Positions 21,350 through 25,702 of a DNA stretch of 25,702 bases are shown here, in pieces. Position 1 is the stretch's first letter, and the number at the start of each line of letters is the position of its first letter. Origin of the DNA: a virus; the IMG/VR virus record IMGVR_UViG_3300011244_000015, positions 1 through 25,702 of that record. One strand, 5' to 3'. A model generated the notes under the pieces. That model made no database searches, was not told where the DNA came from, and saw only the letters and a list, made by a program, of their open reading frames with translations. The position numbers and the translations under genes were made by a program.

Positions 21350-21371
21350 AACGAGTCCTCTGGATGAGTGG

Positions 21372-21402
21372 ACCCGTGGCGCCACGGTCGGACGCCACGG
21401 GT
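21372..21402 (-). terminator. 10-bp stem-loop after the major capsid gene
   Basis: On the + strand acccgtggcg (21372-21381) is perfectly complementary to cgccacgggt (21393-21402) with an 11-base loop. It lies 35 bases past the capsid stop in the transcript and before the next Shine-Dalgarno. No T-run follows, so it is a weak or factor-dependent terminator, or a 3' stabilising hairpin for the capsid mRNA. The rest of the 21350-21437 gap shows nothing else. Confidence 0.5.
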
Positions 21403-21437
21403 GATCTCCTCATGCGATGGTGCTGATCAGCGCCGAA

Positions 21438-22640
21438 CTAGCCGCTGATCGTCGGATCCTGGTACGAGGCGTTCGAGAACTGATAGACCGCGCCGTTGCC
21501 TCGGACCTTCACGCCGAAGCCGAACTGCGCGCGGTAGTACTTCACCTGCCAGGGATACAGATCGATCTCGGCGACGGAACGGAGCCCGCGCCCACCCGCG
21601 ACGCGTTCGCGGAACGCGATCGGCTTCGGCCCTTCCGTGTCGTAGCCGAACGCGTAGTTCGCGGTGCCCCACGGCTTCACCCAGATCTCGGCCGCGTCGT
21701 ACGTGCCGATCGCGCGGTTATCCAGCCGCGTGATATCGACCCGCTGCCCCATCTGGTTGGCGTGGCTGCCTAACACGAACCGCGGATCCGGATACGCCTG
21801 GAATCCGGAGAGCGCCCGCCACGCGGTTTCGTCAGCCTGGGCGATGACCGCGCGGACCTTCTGGCCATAGCCATGTTCGATCAGCGTCCGAACGAACGCC
21901 GTGGCGCCGACCGTGGTCAGCGTCGCCGTGGCCAGGAAGTGCGAGTGCGTCGACCCGTCGAACACTTCGCCATACGGGCCCTCCGGCATCTCCTCGCCGT
22001 CGCCGTTCCAGAAGCGCTTCACATCGAGGTTGATGTTCGGCGCCTGCAGGTGGTCGAAGTGCGTGTAGTTCGCCGACAGGAAGATCGCGCGCTTGAGTTC
22101 CGCCTGAACCTTCTTCAGGTGCGCCTTCTCGGCGGCCTGCGTCGCCCGCGCCATTTCGGCGACCGTGTGCTGCTCCAGCCAATCGCGGGTCCAGCCGATC
22201 GCATAGTGGAACTGCTTCAGCGGAAGCCCGCGGGCCACGATGCCACCCGGGCGCTGCGTGGGCGGCCGCGTGTTCTCGTCGCCCTCGACCATTTGGCCGG
22301 CATCGCTCGTGCCCTCACCGATCAGCCGTTCGGTGGAGGGTTCGGCGATCTCATTGAGGGCGTCCGCGAGCACCGCGTTATGCGCGGCGACGTCCGCCTG
22401 CAGGACGTCGTTCACCTGCGCGAGGTCCACCTCGCCACTCGCCGCGATACTCTCGTTCGCGAGCAGGGAGGCCATGTCCATCGTGCCGGTCTTGAGCGCG
22501 CCGACGAGCGCGAACCCGACCATCCAGTCGGGGACTGTCATGGCGTGGGTCGTCGACGGCACGGCCGCGACGATCGCCACGAGGAAACCGATCACCACCA
22601 GGGGGGGGACCAGCTTCCGGAATACGGATGCGTTGATCAT
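21438..22640 (-). CDS. major capsid protein (HK97-fold type)
   Basis: A 400-residue protein following scaffold and decoration genes. Capsid-like features are the long helix with EKAHLKKVQAELKRAIFLSA (about 170-190), FNGDGE-type loop sequence near 212, and a beta-rich C-terminal half with WVKPWGTANYAFGYDTEGPK, IAFRERVAGGRGLRSVAEID and LYPWQVKYYRAQFGFGVKVR, the last typical of capsid proteins. Unusually, residues 1-33 look like a Sec signal peptide (RKLVPPLVVIGFLVAIVAAV, then THA). The ATG at 22640 has GGAG 11 bases upstream, whereas the next ATG (residue 34) has none, and third positions through the hydrophobic part are nearly all G or C. A C8 run lies in codons 11-13, so an indel there could change the N-terminus. 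No protease gene is visible in the window. Confidence 0.85.
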   Translation of the reverse strand: MINASVFRKLVPPLVVIGFLVAIVAAVPSTTHAMTVPDWMVGFALVGALKTGTMDMASLLANESIAASGEVDLAQVNDVLQADVAAHNAVLADALNEIAEPSTERLIGEGTSDAGQMVEGDENTRPPTQRPGGIVARGLPLKQFHYAIGWTRDWLEQHTVAEMARATQAAEKAHLKKVQAELKRAIFLSANYTHFDHLQAPNINLDVKRFWNGDGEEMPEGPYGEVFDGSTHSHFLATATLTTVGATAFVRTLIEHGYGQKVRAVIAQADETAWRALSGFQAYPDPRFVLGSHANQMGQRVDITRLDNRAIGTYDAAEIWVKPWGTANYAFGYDTEGPKPIAFRERVAGGRGLRSVAEIDLYPWQVKYYRAQFGFGVKVRGNGAVYQFSNASYQDPTISG

Positions 22641-22657
22641 GGAAGTTGCGTCTCCGG

Positions 22658-23518
22658 TTAGGCGCGCTTGCGCACGGACAACTGCGAGTAGTCGATCGCG
22701 ATGGCGATGCTGCCCGCATCCGTCTCGCGAGCGGCTTGCATCTGGAGCGTGCCGGCGGCGCTCAGGACGAGCACGCCGCGCGCGGTGGCGAGCATCTTGG
22801 TGGCGGGGGCGTCTGTCGCACCGACGCTGCCGCCGGACGCGACGATGGAACCGCTGACCGAGGCGATCGGATCATCGGTCGGGATGTTGACTTGGATCGT
22901 GGCCCTCGAGAAGCCGGCCGAAACCACGGCCCCGATGGTGAGCCCGACGGTGGTAGCCGCCGAGAGGAACGACGTCATGAAGTCGATGTCGTAGGTGCCC
23001 GCGGCCAGGGCGATGCCGATGCCGGTGAGGTTGGCGAGCGTGGCGCTCGTGATCGACTGGGTTCCCCCGATGACCACGATCTCCCCGCCTCCGACTCCAC
23101 CACCGATGCCACCGAAGCCGGCGTCCGCGCGAATGTCCGTCGCGTTGATGACGGTCGCGACGCCGATCGGATCGCCCGCGCTGGGCGCCGTGTCGAGCAG
23201 GCCGGCCGTTGCCGGCGAGAGGTACAGCTTCGCGCCCGGCGTCATGCTGGTGCTGTAGCGGAACCGCGCGCCGGGACCTAACAACGTGACCGGCTGTCCG
23301 GCCTTCACGTTGGGGCGCGGATTCCATCCGTGCACCTTCGCGGCTTCGGCGCCGGCGGCCGCGCCGCTCGACTTCCACGCCTTGCCGTCGGACGCCTTGA
23401 GATAGCACGGCCCGATGCCCATGTCCTCGCCCGCGATGATGTCGCCCGAGATTTGCGGCAAGATGATCGCGTTGCTGGCATCGCTGCTGGCCGAGCTACT
23501 GCGAGTGACCAGTGTCAT
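22658..23518 (-). CDS. capsid decoration protein with fused C-terminal surface domain
   Basis: A 286-residue protein between scaffold and capsid genes, with AGGAG eight bases upstream. Residues 1-133 resemble the DUF2190/gpD-type decoration fold: SGDIIAGEDMGIGPCYLKAS, then AGQPVTLLGPGARFRY, MTPGAKLYLSPATAGLL and GDPIGVATVINATDIRA. A Gly-rich hinge (about 134-146) joins a second beta-rich domain (about 150-286) with AAGTYDIDFMTSFLSAATTV, GLTIGAVVSAGFSRATIQVN and GVLVLSAAGTLQMQAARETD, reminiscent of C1q/TNF-like surface domains. That second domain is repeated at the end of the tail fibre at 5826-8423. Decoration proteins bind at capsid three-fold sites, so this domain would be exposed on the head surface. 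Confidence 0.8.
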   Translation of the reverse strand: MTLVTRSSSASSDASNAIILPQISGDIIAGEDMGIGPCYLKASDGKAWKSSGAAAGAEAAKVHGWNPRPNVKAGQPVTLLGPGARFRYSTSMTPGAKLYLSPATAGLLDTAPSAGDPIGVATVINATDIRADAGFGGIGGGVGGGEIVVIGGTQSITSATLANLTGIGIALAAGTYDIDFMTSFLSAATTVGLTIGAVVSAGFSRATIQVNIPTDDPIASVSGSIVASGGSVGATDAPATKMLATARGVLVLSAAGTLQMQAARETDAGSIAIAIDYSQLSVRKRA

Positions 23519-23533
23519 GAGAAGTTCTCCTGT

Positions 23534-23548
23534 GCCGCGTCACGCGGC
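23534..23548 (-). other. short GC hairpin between scaffold and decoration genes
   Basis: gccgcg and cgcggc form a 6-bp stem with a tca loop in the 36-base gap 23519-23554. It sits three bases before the Shine-Dalgarno of the decoration gene. Without a T-run it is not a terminator; it may tune translation or protect the downstream mRNA. Confidence 0.4.
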
Positions 23549-23554
23549 GTGAGA

Positions 23555-24271
23555 TCAGAATGCGCCTGCTACGGAGTTGCGTTTGGTTTCCTTCACTTCC
23601 TCGGCGGTCTTCTGCGTGGATCCGCCGCCCTGCCCTGAACGGGACCCCGCCCCGCGGTCCGCGTTGGTGTTCACGAACTTCGCCGGCGCCGTCTTCGCGA
23701 CCTGCGCCGCGAGCAGAGCGACGGCGGCATCGTCAGTGTCGGCGTCGTACGAGTCGGTCGATCCCGGTTGCAACACGCTGATGCGGCCGTCGTCCCCGAC
23801 GACAAAGCGATCGGCGTACTTCGATGCCATCACTTCCCGCGCGTATTCGGGATCGACTTTGTGCTCGGTGCTCAGCAGCGTGACCAGGCGTTCGCGAGCG
23901 CCACGGGTGAGCGCGCCTTTCAACGTCTGATCCTTCGCCGCGAGCTGCGCGTCTTTCTCCTGCAGCTTCCGCGTGTGCTTCGCGGTCAGTTCCTGTTCGA
24001 CCTTCGCGACGTCGGGCGTCTTGGCCTTGAAGTCGTCGAACGCCGTCTGCAGCTCCTCGAGCTCCTGCTTCGTGGTCTCGAGCTGCCGCGTGAGGGTGGC
24101 AATGTCCCCATCCAACTGGCCCTTCTTCTTCCCCGCGCCGTACTGGACGAGTTCCTGGGCGACGTCACGCGTGTCCGCGTGTTCGCGCATTTTCTTCGCG
24201 ACTTCCTTCGCTTTGTCCGGATCGCCGCCGACAAATGCGGCGATCGCGACGAGAATCTCGTCGAGAGTCAT
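23555..24271 (-). CDS. phage head scaffold protein
   Basis: A 238-residue protein (MTLDEILVAIAAFVGGDPDK). Residues about 55-125 form a long coiled coil (ATLTRQLETTKQELEELQTA, AKVEQELTAKHTRKLQEKDA, QLAAKDQTLKGALT), followed by a helical domain (ARERLVTLLSTEHKVDPEYA, REVMASKYADRFVVGDDGR) and a disordered polar tail ending EVKETKRNSVAGAF. Coiled-coil core, small helical domain and flexible C-terminus placed immediately before decoration and capsid genes are the features of gp20-like scaffold proteins, which guide procapsid assembly and then leave. It has only a weak Shine-Dalgarno (GGAAG). The next upstream element is a tRNA, 141 bases away, so this gene may begin a separate transcript. Confidence 0.85.
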   Translation of the reverse strand: MTLDEILVAIAAFVGGDPDKAKEVAKKMREHADTRDVAQELVQYGAGKKKGQLDGDIATLTRQLETTKQELEELQTAFDDFKAKTPDVAKVEQELTAKHTRKLQEKDAQLAAKDQTLKGALTRGARERLVTLLSTEHKVDPEYAREVMASKYADRFVVGDDGRISVLQPGSTDSYDADTDDAAVALLAAQVAKTAPAKFVNTNADRGAGSRSGQGGGSTQKTAEEVKETKRNSVAGAF

Positions 24272-24412
24272 GGGATGCTTCCGTTGTTTGGGGGCGCCAC
24301 ACTGTGAGGAGCGGCCGTGGCGTGGCCGAGAAACTGCGGCAGGCGGCTGTGCTGCGCGGTGCGCCTGAAACCGAAGGCTGACGTTATCCTGCGCGGTACG
24401 TCAGAAACCGAG
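24272..24412 (-). other. gap between tRNA and scaffold gene with imperfect tandem repeat
   Basis: This stretch has no gene. It holds two copies of a 25-base unit (24350-24374 and 24387-24411 on the + strand) identical at 21 positions. Both share gcgcggt and gaaaccga cores. A further inverted repeat, ctgacgt (24378-24384) and acgtcag (24398-24404), spans the second copy. The second copy ends at the tRNA 3' flank. The region could hold operator sites or an RNA structure governing the head operon. I found no clear -10/-35 promoter. Confidence 0.5.
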
Positions 24413-24789
<377 letters not shown>

Positions 24790-24796
24790 CAGGCGA

Positions 24797-25327
24797 TCAG
24801 GGATCGTCGGGGTATGTCGCGCGCAACGCATGCGCCTTCGCGATGACGCGGTCCGGATGAAAAAACCGTCTCGGATCACCGTCCGCACCTTCGAGAACTA
24901 CGCCTTCATACGGCTCGACGGCCAACACGCGCAGCAACGATTCGGAGTACTCCCGAATCCGCTCGTCGTCCTCGGCGTCGCGCGCCAGACCCTCCGCGCG
25001 CAGCCGATCGGCATAGATCCGGAAGAAGTCGGTCACCATGTCGTACCGCATGGCATGATGCATGAACGCGCGATCGGGTAGCCGCTGTTCCTTACATCGC
25101 CGAGTGAGCCACCCGATGATGTACATGTAGAGGGAACCGTCACTGCCTTCGTCGTCTCGCCTAATGGCAAATGCGGACGCTTCCTGGATCATCGCGAGCA
25201 GATCTTCGTATGTCCAAGGGACGGTCCCGCGAGTCATTGCGTCCCAGTTCCGTTGGATCTCGGCCCGATCCTCGTCGCTGAGATCGATCTCTTCCTCGTC
25301 GTCGCGGCGATCGCCTTGCTCAGACAT
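24797..25327 (-). CDS. hypothetical protein, acidic N-terminus
   Basis: A 176-residue protein (MSEQGDRRDDEEEIDLSDED) whose ATG overlaps the stop of the small gene upstream. After an acidic 20-residue tail it is mainly helical: RAEIQRNWDAMTRGTVPWTY, EDLLAMIQEASAFAIRR, then SDGSLYMYIIGWLTRRCKEQ, AMRYDMVTDFFRIYADRLRA and EGLARDAEDDERIREYSESL, ending RFFHPDRVIAKAHALRATYP. There is no signal peptide or membrane segment. I recognise no family. Position between unidentified small genes and the tRNA/head region makes this a phage accessory gene, not a known structural one. Confidence 0.72.
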   Translation of the reverse strand: MSEQGDRRDDEEEIDLSDEDRAEIQRNWDAMTRGTVPWTYEDLLAMIQEASAFAIRRDDEGSDGSLYMYIIGWLTRRCKEQRLPDRAFMHHAMRYDMVTDFFRIYADRLRAEGLARDAEDDERIREYSESLLRVLAVEPYEGVVLEGADGDPRRFFHPDRVIAKAHALRATYPDDP

Positions 25328-25529
25328 CGACGACCACCCCGCAGTGGAAACAGATCTTCACGACGGATCCGGTGTCGTCACGGCGCCGGAGCGTGGCGAG
25401 GTGCTGGCACGGAACGATCGTGCCGCCCTCGGAGAGAATCTGGTGGACGAGACTCTCATCACCTACGCCGTGGGCGTGGACCATCGGTCGACGATCGGCG
25501 TCGTCGAGTTCCTGCGGGCGCTGTAGCAT
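25320..25529 (-). CDS. small Cys/His-containing hypothetical protein
   Basis: I chose the ATG at 25529 because AGGA lies upstream with good spacing; the frame is open to 25562 with a TTG start but that part overlaps a decayed duplicate. The 69-residue product (MLQRPQELDDADRRPMVHAH) has cysteines in PCQHLATLR and in KICFHCGVVVDV, so CxH and CxxC could bind a metal such as zinc. Its stop overlaps the next start by a few bases. I recognise no family, and at this size a chance frame cannot be excluded. Confidence 0.5.
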   Translation of the reverse strand: MLQRPQELDDADRRPMVHAHGVGDESLVHQILSEGGTIVPCQHLATLRRRDDTGSVVKICFHCGVVVDV

Positions 25530-25569
25530 TGCTATCCTGGCGTGGACCCGAGGAAGGTACAATTCGCGC

Positions 25570-25613
25570 GAACCGGACGCGATCCTTCAGTTGAACGGCT
25601 CGGTGAACATCAT
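25570..25613 (-). pseudogene. decayed duplicate of the 5' end of the SH3-like gene
   Basis: On the + strand 25570-25590 repeats 24751-24771 exactly (21 bases), and flanking bases stay similar with one missing base. In the minus strand the copy starts with ATGATG at 25613, overlapping the TGA of the previous gene, and reads MMFTEPFN then stops because of the one-base loss. If the base is restored it reads on as LKDRVRF, matching the intact gene at 24789. I read this as a broken gene copy. Confidence 0.55.
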
Positions 25614-25702
25614 GGAAACGCGTCTTCCTTCTCGATCTCCTTTAGGTCGGCGCGATCCGCGGCAAAGGACTCGGCCGTGATCAGCGAGATGCCTTCGATC
25701 TG
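25610..25702 (-). CDS. C-terminal end of an unidentified protein (start beyond window)
   Basis: The frame enters at the right edge and runs 30 codons to TGA at 25612-25610. It reads QIEGISLITAESFAADRADL then KEIEKEDAFP, a charged helix-like end. The stop overlaps an ATG as ATGATG, and codon third positions are mostly G or C, so it is likely real. Thirty residues are too few to name a family; being upstream of head genes, it could belong to a packaging, portal or accessory protein. Confidence 0.55.
   Translation of the reverse strand, partial: QIEGISLITAESFAADRADLKEIEKEDAFP

Overview
The window is a GC-rich stretch (roughly two thirds G+C by eye) of a tailed, siphovirus-like bacteriophage or prophage. 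Every gene I accept lies on the minus strand, so transcription runs from the right end to the left end. Genes are tightly packed, and many start codons overlap the preceding stop as ATGA or GTGA. A signal-peptide protein, a probable holin and a spanin-like protein point to a host with an outer membrane. The G+C content and the style of the secreted Ig-like/Fn3-like protein would fit a Gemmatimonadota-type host, but that is a weak inference. No integrase, terminase, portal or repressor is in view, so prophage and free phage cannot be told apart.

Right end (25702 to 24413): the tail of an unidentified gene, a decayed duplicate of a small SH3-like gene, two unidentified small genes, the intact SH3-like gene, and an initiator-type tRNA-Met (anticodon CAT). 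The SH3-like gene reads directly into the tRNA and stops in its anticodon loop. After the tRNA comes a 141-base gap with an imperfect tandem repeat.

Head module (24271 to about 20000): scaffold, a two-domain capsid decoration protein, an HK97-fold-type major capsid protein with an unexpected hydrophobic N-terminus, a post-capsid hairpin, and small connector/closure proteins. Neck and tail module (about 20000 to 8660): HK97 gp10-like and DUF3168-like tail completion proteins, two small proteins, the tail tube protein, and the tail assembly chaperone pair joined by a canonical A_AAA_AAC -1 frameshift. These are followed by a 1292-residue tape measure, a small tail protein, a 1080-residue hub/tip protein with four Fn3-like repeats, and a 415-residue structural protein. 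Fibre (8423 to 5826): an 865-residue tail fibre with a duplicated about 200-residue module. Its C-terminal domain is homologous by eye to that of the decoration protein.

Lysis and accessory module (5667 to 625): a one-TM protein whose ribosome-binding region sits in a long inverted repeat, a two-TM holin candidate, a Cys-His endolysin candidate (TIGR02594-like), a permuted NlpC/P60-like protein, a DUF6527-like protein, a spanin-like coiled-coil protein, a small helical protein, a secreted Ig/Fn3-like protein and a membrane-anchored protein. At the left edge is the N-terminal part of a sigma-70-like factor (494 to 1), which runs off the window and may start another transcription unit.

The points I consider most worth following are the domain shared by capsid decoration protein and tail fibre, the initiator tRNA fused to a reading frame, the signal-peptide-like N-terminus of the capsid protein, the sigma factor at the end of the late genes, and a strand-symmetric CTAAC/GTTAG word that accounts for much of the rare TTA and CTA leucine codon use.
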